Made by a program: the position numbers and the translations under genes
The notes under the pieces: generated by a model
Database searches by the model: none
The model's input: only the letters and a program-made list of their open reading frames with translations
What the model was told of the DNA's origin: nothing
Assembly: GCF_016801865.2 (NCBI RefSeq)
Contig: NC_068938.1
Coordinates: 133,204,416 to 133,268,415, forward strand
Reading direction: 5' to 3'
DNA length: 64,000 nt
Source of the DNA: Culex pipiens pallens
Taxonomy: Eukaryota > Arthropoda > Insecta > Diptera > Culicidae
Shown here: piece after piece, positions 51,255 to 61,725 of the stretch
Numbering within the stretch: position 1 is the stretch's first letter
Layout of the letters: every line of letters begins with the position of its first letter

Positions 51255-52423
51255 TTAATTACATTGCTCATAACTGAGAATAGTTTATTTTTTTCAACGT
51301 GGTAGAAACATAGATTTTTAAAAAGCTTACGTGAATATTAAAACGAGTTCAATAAAAAAGCTCTCAAAGGCAAACTTATGGGAAATTTACGAGACTGAAA
51401 AATCAAGTCTGTCATTTAAAAGTTGCAAAAAACCGTTAAATAACCTTTTTTTCAACATTTTTATTTTTAAAACCGCTGTATCTTCACAAGGATTGGACAT
51501 AGGACAATGGTCAATATAGAGACTTTTATGTAAAATTTTCTGAGGAATCGATTCTTACTATGGGTTTTTGAAAATTTTGACGTTTAGACCACTTTTCAAA
51601 AAACAGTTTTAGTAAATGATTTTTGTATTTTTTAGGAGAGACATACCATCCTGCATTTTTCGTGAGTCTTTTTGTAACATTTTAGGCTATTTCCTCAAAA
51701 ATTTTGAACGAAAAAAAATCGTGACATCACCTTCAAATTTAACTTTTAAACTTAAAAATTGAAAAATCTCATGGAAGTGGCGTGTATTTTTCTTTCAGTG
51801 TTTTTTTTTTCAGAAAGCCCGTCCAATTTCCTACAAGTTTTTCTTTAACCACTTTTTGATACGATACAACGGCTTTGAGTTACTATAATTTGTTAATTAC
51901 AAAATTCAAAAATATTTAAATTGCTTACGCCCTTCTCAAATGTCATTTTCGAGTACAATTGGCTCCATATACACAAAAATGGCTTATATAGGCCTAGGAT
52001 AACATGTTTAAAAAGTTTCATTGAAATCGGAGAGGGTCGGGTACAAAAGTACCAGAAAATTCCTGATTTGAGCTGGAATTGCTCTTAAGTGATATGTGTG
52101 TACTTTTTATTACTATTGAATCTTAATTAAATCTAGATGAAATTTGTGTCCAATCTAGTTTTGATATTTTTGATTTAATGATAGCCTTAGGATATTTTTG
52201 ATTGGTTTCCGATAGAACAGACACAGATTAATGAAAATCGACTTCCAAATTTCAAGCTTTTATGAGTGCTCTAAAACCTGCTGTCCCTATTAAGGACTGT
52301 AGTCCGGATTCGCCCCAGATGACGGTAGGTACTGGACATGTAAATTTTGAAACCAACAACTTAAATATTCAAACCGTGGCTAAAACTTTTGCACCCTAGC
52401 GCTACTACAATATTTGCGGCTAA

Positions 52424-52729
52424 TGGCCTATCTACAATCACTTAGCTTAGAACATCTAAGTAAAGTAGTTACTTAGGAAAGTCTGCAACTTACGTTCGTC
52501 ATCCACAATCAACTTAGAAAACTTGCTGGGCTGATATACGTTGCTATGCAGTTGTTTGTTTACCTTTGATATGGAAACGTCAACTTACCGTAGATTTTGA
52601 AATTTTCCAAACCATACGACAAGTTTCTAATTTTATTCCTTTTCATTGTAGAAGATCAGATTCATTTCCATTGATTCAAACTCCTAAGCTAAGTGAAATG
52701 TTCTAAGTTAAGTGATTGTAGATAGGCCA
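52424..52729. mobile_element. 306-bp MITE, TSD TAA
   Basis: Ends are TGGCCTATCTACAATCACTT and its near-perfect inverse AAGTGATTGTAGATAGGCCA. It is flanked by TAA (52421-52423 and 52730-52732). The 3-bp TAA duplication suggests PIF/Harbinger. No coding frame. Confidence 0.85.
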
Positions 52730-53005
52730 TAATGCCAAAAGCTTATCGTATGTCAAGGATGTGCGGTGATGTCAAAAGCGAGGTACACGCAAATCCGACA
52801 TTAGTCTTTTAAGACTTAAAATTAGGCTTTATCGAACCTAACCGTGTTAAGTCTTTTTAAGCCTAATGATGGGTTAGTCTTAAAAAGACTAGTTTCGTTT
52901 TAGTACGAAAAAGGCTAAATTTTAGGCTTAATGTTATCGTCAAAAAGCCTAAATTTTAGTCTTTTTCGAGAATGCGAGGGGATCAGAGCGGACATAATCC
53001 AAGAT

Positions 53006-53950
53006 GGCGGAACTTGATTAAGCCTTATTTTTAGGCCTAAAAAGACTTATTTATAGGTTTAAAGGACTAATTTTTAGGCTTTTGCAGGAAATCGGAGGGG
53101 TCAAAGCGGACATAATCCAAGATGGCGGAACTTGATTAAGCCTTATTTTTAGGCCTAAAAAGACTTATTTATAGGTTTAAAGGACTAATTTTTAGGCTTT
53201 TGCAGGAAATCGGAGGGGTCAAAGCGGACATAATCCAAGATGGCGGAACTTGATTAAGCCTTATTTTTAGGCCTAAAAAGACTTATTTATAGGTTTAAAG
53301 GACTAATTTTTAGGCTTTTGCAGGAAATCGGAGGGGTCAAAGCGGACATAATCCAAGATGGCGGAACTTGATTAAGCCTTATTTTTAGGCCTAAAAAGAC
53401 TTATTTATAGGTTTAAAGGACTAATTTTTAGGCTTTTGCAGGAAATCGGAGGGGTCAAAGCGGACATAATCCAAGATGGCGGAACTTGATTAAGCCTTAT
53501 TTTTAGGCCTAAAAAGACTTATTTATAGGTTTAAAGGACTAATTTTTAGGCTTTTGCAGGAAATTGGAGGGGTCAAAGCGGACATAATCCAAGATGGCGG
53601 AACTTGATTAAGCCTTATTTTTAGGCCTAAAAAGACTTATTTATAGGTTTAAAGGACTAATTTTTAGGCTTTTGCAGGAAATGGGATGGGTCAAAGCGGA
53701 CATAATCCAAGATGGCGGAACTTGATTAAGCCTTATTTTTAGGCCTAAAAAGACTTATTTATAGGTTTAAAAGACTAATTTTTAGGCTTTTGCAGGAAAT
53801 GGGATGGGTCAAAGCGGACATAATCCAAGATGGCGGAACTTGATTAAGCCTTATTTTTAGGCCTAAAAAGACTTATTTATAGGTTTAAAGGACTAATTTT
53901 TAGGCTTTTGCTGGAATCGGGAGGGGATCAAAGCGGACTTAATCCAAGAT
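53006..53950. repeat. 118-bp tandem repeat array, eight units
   Basis: The motif GGCGGAACTTGATTAAG recurs at 53006, 53124, 53242, 53360, 53478, 53596, 53714, 53832 and 53951, an exact 118-bp period until the last step. Units are almost identical; the last two differ by a few bases (GGAAATGGGATGGG). Each unit contains two GCCTAAAAAGACTTA-type motifs like those in the ends of the host element. Confidence 0.95.
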
Positions 53951-54271
53951 GGCGGAACTTGATTAAGACTTATTTTATGCCTGAAAAACCTAGGGGATCA
54001 AAATGGCGGGAATAAAGGGTAGAAAATAAAATATTGTTATATATTATTTAAATATTTTTAAAAATGTTTTTATTCGGTAATTCGGTAATTTCGGAATACG
54101 ACAGATTCACGAATGCGTTCAGCTTTAACCTGAAAATAAAAAAATCAATATTTTGAAGATGAGTTTGAGAGTTTAATAGTTATTTAAAAATTGGGTGATT
54201 TCATTTAAGAGTTTAGCTCAGCAGAACTGGATTGGCGTAGTATGGCAAGTTCGAATTTTAGAAGATCTGAC

Positions 54272-54862
54272 TTTAAGAATTTAAGAATTTAGGAATTTAA
54301 GAATTTAAGAATTTAAGAATTTAAGAATTTAAGAATTTAAGAATTTAAGAATTTAAGAATTTAAGAATTTAAGAATTTAAGAATTTAAGAATTTAAGAAT
54401 TTAAGAATTTAAGAATTTAAGAATTTAAGAATTTAAGAATTTAAGAATTTAAGAATTTAAGAATTTAAGAATTTAAGAATTTAAGAATTTAAGAATTTAA
54501 GAATTTAAGAATTTAATAATTTAAGAATTTAAGAATTTAAGAATTTAAGAATTTAAGAATTTAAGAATTTAAGAATTTAAGAATTTAAGAATTTAAGAAT
54601 TTAAGAATTTAAGAATTTAAGAATTTAAGAATTTAAGAATTTAAGAATTTAAGAATTTAGGAATTTTTAGATTTTTAGATTTTTAGAATTTTAAAATTTT
54701 GGAATTTAAGAATTTTTAAATTTTAGAATTTTAGAATTTTAGAATTTTAGAATTTTAGAATTTTAGAATTTTAGAATTTTAGAATTTTAGAATTTTAGAA
54801 TTTTAGAATTTTAGAATTTTAGAATTTTAGAATTTTAGAATTTTAGAATTTTAGAATTTTAG

Positions 54863-54865
<3 letters not shown>
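54272..54865. repeat. 8-bp microsatellite tracts (AAGAATTT then GAATTTTA)
   Basis: About 48 copies of AAGAATTT to about 54660. After a short transition come about 17 copies of GAATTTTA from 54723. Variation is minimal, so either recent expansion or assembly compression is possible. Confidence 0.95.

Positions 54866-54909
<44 letters not shown>
54864..54909. repeat. (AC)23 microsatellite
   Basis: Uninterrupted dinucleotide run directly joined to the preceding 8-bp tract. Confidence 0.95.
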
Positions 54910-54910
<1 letters not shown>

Positions 54911-55715
54911 ATCACCACAACCGTTCGTTGTCCTCAGCCTCACCCAATTCCGTTCTCCGTTGTATTCCCCTTTCCACTTCCACTTTCGATATCAATCCCC
55001 GGCGGATTGATTCCGTGATATTCCGTCGTCTTAATTTCACTTGAATCGTCCTGTTCATTGAGCGGAACATTTAACACCCGGTGTTTCGTCTGCCTCCTCT
55101 TCCACCGCTTGGACCGCAATCTCCCGCGGAAACAACTATCAACAACTCCCGGCGCTACACATTTACCTCCTCCATCGTCCCTAAAATACGACGCACCACC
55201 AAAAAGCAACCTTCCCTTTGCCTTTCCCTTGAATGACACAGCCGCCGGGAGTTGGGTAATTGTCCTCTATCACCTCTTCCTTTAGACGGAACATTCAACG
55301 ACTTACCGGAAGTCGATTGCTCCATCTTCTCTTATTGTTCCCGTTCGCCAAAAATTACATACCCAGCCTCCTCCTCCAGCTCCATCACGTGTGGTCTGAC
55401 CACTACGACACCGGTTCAACCTTTGAACCCACAAATTCCGGCCACAACGATTGTCCAACTTACCTGACAACTCTTTGGTCCACACCGCGCAACAACCAAA
55501 CAAACTCTGACATGTCAAGTTTCGAACAAAATTTGAAGTTCTAACAAAAAGCCTTTATTTTAGTCTTTTTCTTAGTTCCCTACCTTGTTCTAAAAAAAGC
55601 CTAAAATTTAGGCCCAAAAAAAGACTAATTTTTAGGCCTTTTTATGACAATACTGACCGAACTTCAAAAAAGGCTAAAAATAAGTCTTTAAAGACTAATG
55701 CCGGTTTTCCGTGTA

Positions 55716-57011
55716 AACACAACGTCAAAACTTTTTGTTTACAAGCCTACCGACAGCTGCAGGTAGAAAACGCGGTTAGACATATAAATATGTTCACTAT
55801 TGCAAAAGAATTCAGTAACAATCCCACTGTGAATCAACATGGAGCAGAAATCGTTATTTAGTGGAGAAGTGCATTTAAGGTAAAATAATTCACAAACATA
55901 ACAGTGATATAATTAGCTAACAAAATGTATTTTTTTTAGAACTATAATTCGGCTATCGATCCACTGAGCCGACCCAGCAAAGACATCAACAATGGAGATT
56001 AGCATCTTCCAGCCCGAGTGCATTCACGGAAATCCTCGGGTTAATTAATAATAAGTACCCAATAGTATGTTACATTTCAATGTGAAATAAAGTAAATTTC
56101 ATGAGAATTTTTTGTTTTTTTTTTTTTTAATAATAAGTTAAAGAAGGGGCAACATTTTTTAAGTAACCGGATGTATTATCAAATTAAATAAAAGTTTTTT
56201 CATTGTTGCAATTCTACCGAAAACAGCATAGCTTATTTGAAAAAATGGACTGCGACACTTGTTTCTATTTCCAATTTGCTTCAAAAAAGACCTGTACTGT
56301 ATTTTCTTCTCTTTTGAGTTATTGATGCAGTTTGAAAAAATCGTGTGATCTTTCAGAAAAGCCTGGATGACTTTGTGCTTGAAATCAGGAGGAAATCCAG
56401 TGTTTTCGCGAAAACTTCACACGTAGCTTTATACGTGGGACAAACTTCAAATGCGTTCTTATCAGCTTGTTGTTTTGCATATGGGACATTTATGCGAACA
56501 TGGGCAGTGTACTGAAACAACTTTCTACATTTTTTTGGTTAAAGAGATATCCTAGTTTAAAAATAGAGTTTTATCATATTTTTCGATAAATAGGCAAAAA
56601 TTAAGATGGTACGAAAAAAAGGGATTTGGATGAAAATTGGGATTCTCGGTTGTTTTGATAGTAAATATTAAAAGCTCCATCAAATTTGAGATTGTTAAAA
56701 AAAGAAAAAGTTTTATTCGAAATATTTTATTTATTTAAAGAATATTTATTTAAATAACGACGTTTTTCTATGTTCAATAATTGTGTTTATTAATGAAGAA
56801 TATTGTGATAAACTTATGTACAAAACTAAAACTACACGCACCAAAAGAAGTGTATTGCAAAATGCTCCTGCGATGATGAAGTCGACAACGTTTACCACAT
56901 TGTGAATGAGGACGGAAACAAATTCGTTTCCTTTGAACCAATTGTAATCTGCACTGCAAATTAAGAGCTATTCAGAATGTACTGCTTTCCTGGACCAAGC
57001 CTTCGCGCTCC
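55716..57011. other. Intergenic, includes maf-S 3' UTR
   Basis: No gene recognised. A minus-strand AATAAA at 56786-56791, about 220 bp beyond the maf-S stop, marks its likely 3' end. The rest is AT-rich. Confidence 0.5.
56786..56791 (-). terminator. Poly(A) signal AATAAA for maf-S
   Basis: First AATAAA on the minus strand after the maf-S stop codon. Confidence 0.5.
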
Positions 57012-57733
57012 TCACATCATGTCCATCTCCTGGGGCAGCGGAATCTTTTTACTGACGGCAAACTTGCGCAGTGCCTCGTAGTTTCGCCGCAGTTTTTCCA
57101 CCTCGTCCTGCAGGCGCACCGTTTCGTCGTGCATCGCCTCCATGTCGCGCCACTCCTGGGACTTTTCCGTCTCGAGTTCGTCCTTCTGCTCGATGCGCTT
57201 GATCCGGCAGCTCGCCGCGTAGCCACGGTTCTTGAGCGTCCGGCGGCGCTGCTTCATCCGCACGATCTCGTCCCGGGTGAGGCCACGCAGTTTGAGCGTG
57301 CGGTTAAGGTCCCGCACCGAAATCGACACCAGCTCATCGTCGGAGATGTCCGGAATGGGGCAGGGCGAAAGGGGAGCCTGCAACGGAACGGAACGAATAT
57401 AAGTTACCACCGTGTTGTTGATTCGGACGCGTTGATTGGTGCAGGAGGATAATTACTTCATTCCAGTGACTTCTTTTCGGATGCATCATCGACTACAAGA
57501 ATACAGAGAAGGGGGGAAACACTTAAATTCTACTCGCTTTTTGCTGTGGTTCAGCAACTATGCGTGCGTCGTGGCCCTGAGCCGAGCTCAAGCGATTCAA
57601 ATGAAGTCAGTCAAGGACACGGCACACAGCACAGAGACAACTAAACACTTCTGGAGGTGAAGAGTGATGCTCTCTCAAAGGTGTTGCGATTTACCTGGTT
57701 ACTTTTGCGTTCCCGTTTGATCTCCTGGGGCAT
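57012..57733 (-). CDS. maf-S: Small Maf bZIP transcription factor (maf-S)
   Basis: Small Maf proteins are nuclear bZIP factors that lack an activation domain. They dimerise with CNC factors (CncC/Nrf2) on antioxidant response elements. Two coding exons, 57733-57695 and 57377-57012, are joined by a 317-bp GT-AG intron in phase 0, giving 134 residues. The 13-residue first exon ([13 protein letters not shown]) is inferred from the ATG, frame and donor. The second exon has the extended homology region ([15 protein letters not shown], 24-38), the Maf basic-region signature NRGYAASCR (63-71) and a zipper with heptad positions 81, 88, 95, 102, 109 and 116 (Leu, Glu, Met, Leu, Leu, Leu). The protein stops soon after the zipper, as small Mafs do. 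A minus-strand donor near 57852 could end a 5' UTR exon. Confidence 0.92.
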
Positions 57734-58201
57734 CGTAATGGCGGATTTGGTTTACCCTATCGATTTTATGCTGCGAACGAAGGGTATGAATGTAGAATGC
57801 ACAGAAATACAAGGAAAAGAATTTTATGCAAGTCATTTTCGGATAATTACCTGCTCTGCTGGGCTTCCCCTCTCTAGGTTCAGCAACTGTGGGGAATGTT
57901 CGAGAGGTCGAGGACAGACGAGCTAAATATTCTATTCTTTTAATATCAACTAAATAACATATAAATAACTAAATTCCACTAAAAGAGTTATAATTTCTAG
58001 TTTGTTATTGTTTCCGTACGCTTTGAATCACCAATTCCTCCCAAAATCCACCCAACTGCGTGTTTTTCGATTTGTTGATGATGATCTATGATGACGATGA
58101 TTATGTTGACCGACGAAATGTCAAAGTGGTGACCCGAGCTTCGAGGCCGTCACTTTCAGCTGTTTTTGAAACTTCTCACATCTCCTTTTCTGCTTTACGT
58201 T

Positions 58202-58439
58202 CACGCAGAAAAATGTTTTGTAGAATCAGCCTGTACGAGGTTTGAATCAACAAAATTTTTGTTGAATATAATCAACGCCGATTTTGCGTTGAAACAAACC
58301 TTGATTTTCTCAATTCCACAAAAGTCTTTTGTTGTTTCGAAAAAGCTGCTTTGACGTTTAGCGTTGATTCAACAAAAATAATGATTTTTAAATCAACAAA
58401 ACGTTTTGTTGATTCAAATATGCCTTATTTTTCTGCGTG
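58202..58439. mobile_element. MITE (CACGCAGAAAAAT ends)
   Basis: A 238-bp inverted-repeat element, ends CACGCAGAAAAAT and ATTTTTCTGCGTG, with flanking TT on each side. The interior is made of TCAACAAAA-type repeats in both orientations. Confidence 0.75.
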
Positions 58440-59025
58440 TTGTGGTTTGAGCACGGTGTGTTCAAAAATGCAACAAATTTGTTCAAAATCTTTTGAGAAA
58501 TTAAAAAAAAAACATTAGTGATTTGGTGTCATATGAGTCAAACGAGATCAACACCCTTATATTTTTTTTTAATTTAGAAAAATGGCGTTTTGGGCGTCCT
58601 GGGGCCTCCTGAGGGCGCTATATCTCTTTCATTTCATGAAGGCGCAGCATAAATCGGCAACTTGGCAAATTTGCAAAATGCAAAGTTTCTCTTGGGCCCT
58701 GCTGAGGCGCTCTTAAGGAGGGCGACTTAAATACTTTTATTTTTTCCAAAGAACTTGTTTGTCGACGACTAACCTACAGCTCAGCCCTGGTGATGACAAT
58801 CGAAAAAAAAAAAATCATCGTCAGTACAGTGCCTGTTTTGTTCGTTTTGATCTTGATTCCGTCTTGTATGCATTTGCCTTTTGAGTTGCTCGTGTTTTCT
58901 AAATCTTTTTATATTGAAAATAGATACATAATAATATCTTGTTTTTTAAAAGGTCCTATAAACTATTGTCTTTCATATGCTTATTGAATTGACCATTGTG
59001 ACACCTCCTACAGCGTGGTGCAGAC

Positions 59026-59446
59026 CGGAGATCCTAAATAGGGAGACTGGTTGAAGTGAATTTGACGTACCCAAAAAGACACGAGTTTGACGTATCCAAA
59101 CGAGCATTTGCCTTTACGCCCAGCAAACAGGCATGCCAGATTTTGAAGATTTTCGGGCACATCACAAAAACGCAAATGAGTTTAACTTGATGGCAAAATA
59201 ATATTTTACAAATCTGTTTTTGGCAGAAGAAGCAAAACATTGTTATGTTTTTCGTGAGTAATTTATTTTATTAAAAATCATCGAATAACATGGCAAAACA
59301 ATACGTTTGAGCATTGAGCCTGTGCTCGAAAATCTTCAAATGTGGCATCCCTGCCAGCAAAACTTATCAGTGTTGCCAAGCTCAAAACATACGTTGCCAG
59401 ATCGATTTAGCAAACTTAGACCAGTCTCCCTTTTTAGGGTCTCTAG
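59026..59446. mobile_element. MITE (CCTAAATAGGGAGACTGG ends)
   Basis: Ends are ATCCTAAATAGGGAGACTGG and CCAGTCTCCCTTTTTAGGGT in inverse orientation. The interior also has mirrored pieces (AGATTTTGAAGATTTTCG and CGAAAATCTTCAAATG). No clear TSD. Confidence 0.65.
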
Positions 59447-59541
59447 CGCAGACCCGTAATGCTATGCTATGCTAATGATAGGTCCTATAAACTATTGTTT
59501 TTCATGTGCTTATAAGACCTATTAAAAAAACTAGACTTATA

Positions 59542-59964
59542 CTGCCGTTCTACGTATAATTGTCCCATGTCAGTTTTGGACAATTTTTATATTATGACAT
59601 TTTTAAGTTAAGTCTGATGTGTACTTTAAGAAAAACACATAAAATATAGTATATCGGAAACTCGTTGAAAAAAACACCAAGTCGGTTTGTCCAAATTCGT
59701 TAAACTTCTACGCATAACTGTCCCACCAAGTATTTTCTTACACGGAATCATTAGTTTTACTAAGCATTTTGTCTTGTTTACCTGTTGTATAGTAAGAGAA
59801 TCACAAATAAGGGTGATAAATTGTTAACTGGGGCGATTATGGAAACATAGGACGAATATTAACCCACGGGACAATTATGCGTAGAAACACAGAAATCGGT
59901 CGAAAAATTTCAATCGCGTTTTTCTCAGTTGCACTTTTTTGAACAATTATGCGTAGAACGGCAG
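59542..59964. mobile_element. TA-flanked MITE (CTGCCGTTCTACG ends), intact copy
   Basis: A 423-bp element with ends CTGCCGTTCTACGTATAATT and AATTATGCGTAGAACGGCAG. It is flanked by TA on both sides. The TAATTGTCCC motif recurs internally in both orientations. TA targeting suggests Tc1/mariner mobilisation. A degraded copy lies at 23945. Confidence 0.82.
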
Positions 59965-60279
59965 TATACAATTCCTAGGAAATGTTTCATTGCTTTATTT
60001 TGTTAACTTCTGTCGGTTTCCAACTGTCAGCCGCGCCCTCTTAAGCCTCCTCCAGCGTGCGAGTTCTGTTTACACAGCTTTGTCAGATTTGTCGTTTTTT
60101 TGGATTTTAGTTGTCGCAAGGAGATTCTCGTCCCTGATGGAAACCGTAAGCGACTTGCTTGTACGCTTCGAATCAATCCCTTTTGGCCCTTCATACGGCG
60201 GTAATGTGGAAATTAACGCCTTTTAATCTGAACTAGTTCTACAGGAAAATTAACTCCTTTTAATCTGAGCCACAGTTCT

Positions 60280-60404
60280 ATCGATAAATTAAAAAGAGAG
60301 ATGCAAGCCGGTAACATGGAGTGAAACTTCCCCAGCTGTCATGGAAAACTTCACAGAAGCTAGACAGAAACTTTAACTCCATGTTGCACTTTTAATTTCT
60401 CGAT
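60280..60404. mobile_element. Palindromic mini-element (ATCGAGAAATTAAAA family), copy 2
   Basis: Starts ATCGATAAATTAAAAAGAG and ends TTTTAATTTCTCGAT. It carries the mirrored GGTAACATGGAGT and ACTCCATGTTGC pieces in the opposite order to copy 1. Confidence 0.75.
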
Positions 60405-60763
60405 AGCCCGCTACGGCTACCGCTACGCAGGATTAACCTGGTGGCGCTGGAGGTAAAATCCTGAAATCCTAAAAATCCTAACATCCAAATAGAAAACATC
60501 CTATGATGTTTTTTCCTAAAACTGCTATCACAAATGCGAGTCGGGGAATACGTATTTTTGCGATTACAAACTCTTGATCAACTTAATTAGATTTGTGAAC
60601 TCGACAGTTTGCTTGCTATCGTCCATTTTGTCGTCTGCAACAAACATAACAATTTTCCACTGCTTTTGAAAACTCGAGTTGCGAAATGAATATGGCAGAA
60701 CTTCACGCGTATCCCCTTGAAACTTTTTTATTGAAACAACTAGTTGATTAACATTTATATCTC

Positions 60764-60890
60764 ATCGAGAAATTAAAAAGAGAGATGTGAGCCGGTAACA
60801 TGGAGTGAAACTTTCGCAGCTGTCATGGAAAACTTCACAGCAGCTTGACAAAAAAAAATTAACTCCTTGTTGCACTTTTAATTTCTCGAT
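60764..60890. mobile_element. Palindromic mini-element (ATCGAGAAATTAAAA family), copy 3
   Basis: Starts ATCGAGAAATTAAAAAGAG and ends TTTTAATTTCTCGAT. It is very like copy 2, which lies only about 360 bp upstream in the same orientation. Confidence 0.75.
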
Positions 60891-61004
60891 TATAACCATT
60901 CGATCGATTCCGGAATTTATCATAGAATCTCGCCCGAAATTAGGGCTAAAATCTGGTACGAATGTGGAGTTTTTTTTTTAGAAAAATCTGCCCATGTAGG
61001 GCAC

Positions 61005-61190
61005 ACTCAAAGTAAAAAGTATCCTTTTTTCAAGTTCACCCGTCGTCACCCTTTAAAAGGGTATCGAAAATGTACTGAATTTGAAATACCCTTTTAAAAG
61101 GGTGACGCCGGGTGAACTTTAAAAAAGGATAGAAAGTATCCCTTTTGAGGATTGAAAGTACCCTTTTGAGGGATACTTCTGATTTTGAGT
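61005..61190. mobile_element. 186-bp MITE, TSD GCAC
   Basis: Ends are ACTCAAAGTAAAAAGTATCC and the looser inverse GGATACTTCTGATTTTGAGT. It is flanked by GCAC at 61001-61004 and 61191-61194. The interior has mirrored ACCCTTTTAAAAGGGT blocks. It lies about 530 bp before the TGS1 start codon. Confidence 0.8.
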
Positions 61191-61725
61191 GCACAGGTCC
61201 CCATCAGACACAAGCCCGAAATCCGCTGCCATTTCCAACCGGGCAAGTTTGACTCCAAGTTGCCGGCTCACATCTCACTTTTTATTTTTTCTCGATTGAT
61301 TTACCCCCCTGGTACACCGCGCTTTCGGTGTAATCTGGTGTAATCGCTGTAATGATCCAATGCCCATTTTTGGTTTTCTTTTTTTCTGTCAACTTTTGCT
61401 CAGCTGTCACCAGACAGCAACGACAGCCATCGTTGATTTTCTGCAGTGGAAAATGTTTTCTCCTCCCATGTTTGGTAAATTTCCCTTAAAATCGATTTGA
61501 GATTGGAGATTTCGCAATCAAATAATCTTTGTTCGGTTCAGAGTAAGTTGAAGATTGTTCTAACTGTGTGTTTTACCTTGCAGCCAGCGAACGGTGCGCC
61601 TGATACATCTCCGCGGAGAAAAAGTGGAATTTTCGAGGAAGTGATTTTTTATTCCTCCTCCCCCGTTTTGATTTCACACTCTCTTGTCCCCCTTGTGAGC
61701 GTGCTGCGAGAAGCGATGCTCTAGA

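Larger units (their letters stand above)
49010..52088. mobile_element. Large palindromic element with nested palindromic insertion
   Basis: The left arm 49010-50034 is matched in reverse by the right arm 51255-52088. Outer ends are TTACGAGCAATTC and GAATTGCTCTTAA, and the arms share segments such as TCGGAGAGGGTCGGGTACAA. Between the arms sits the 1220-bp element at 50035-51254. Half of the same repeat occurs at 3378-4030. The arms are diverged and carry no gene. Confidence 0.8.
52786..55713. mobile_element. 2.9-kb TIR element carrying satellite and microsatellites, TSD TA
   Basis: The left end CACGCAAATCCGACATTAGTC and the right end GACTAATGCCGGTTTTCCGTG are inverted relatives, and the sub-terminal AGTCTTTAAAGACT-like repeats continue inward. 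It is flanked by TA (52784-52785 and 55714-55715). Inside are a 118-bp tandem array, an 8-bp repeat tract, an AC tract and about 600 bp of unique-looking sequence (54910-55540). The last part has a 99-codon minus-strand frame with no recognisable domain. Confidence 0.8.
57734..61725. other. Intergenic between divergent maf-S and TGS1
   Basis: It contains at least six small inverted-repeat elements, listed separately. A 33-bp sequence around GGTCCTATAAACTATTG occurs at both 58953 and 59482, on either side of the element at 59026. The TGS1 5' UTR should lie near 61430-61725. Confidence 0.55.

Noticed and set aside
53006..53950. CRISPR-like array
   Set aside because: The 118-bp period is contiguous with no unique spacers, and the context is a eukaryotic transposon. 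It is a tandem satellite.
54940..55239. A 99-codon minus-strand frame inside the satellite-bearing element
   Set aside because: No domain or homology recognised; no supporting signals. Noted within the element entry only.
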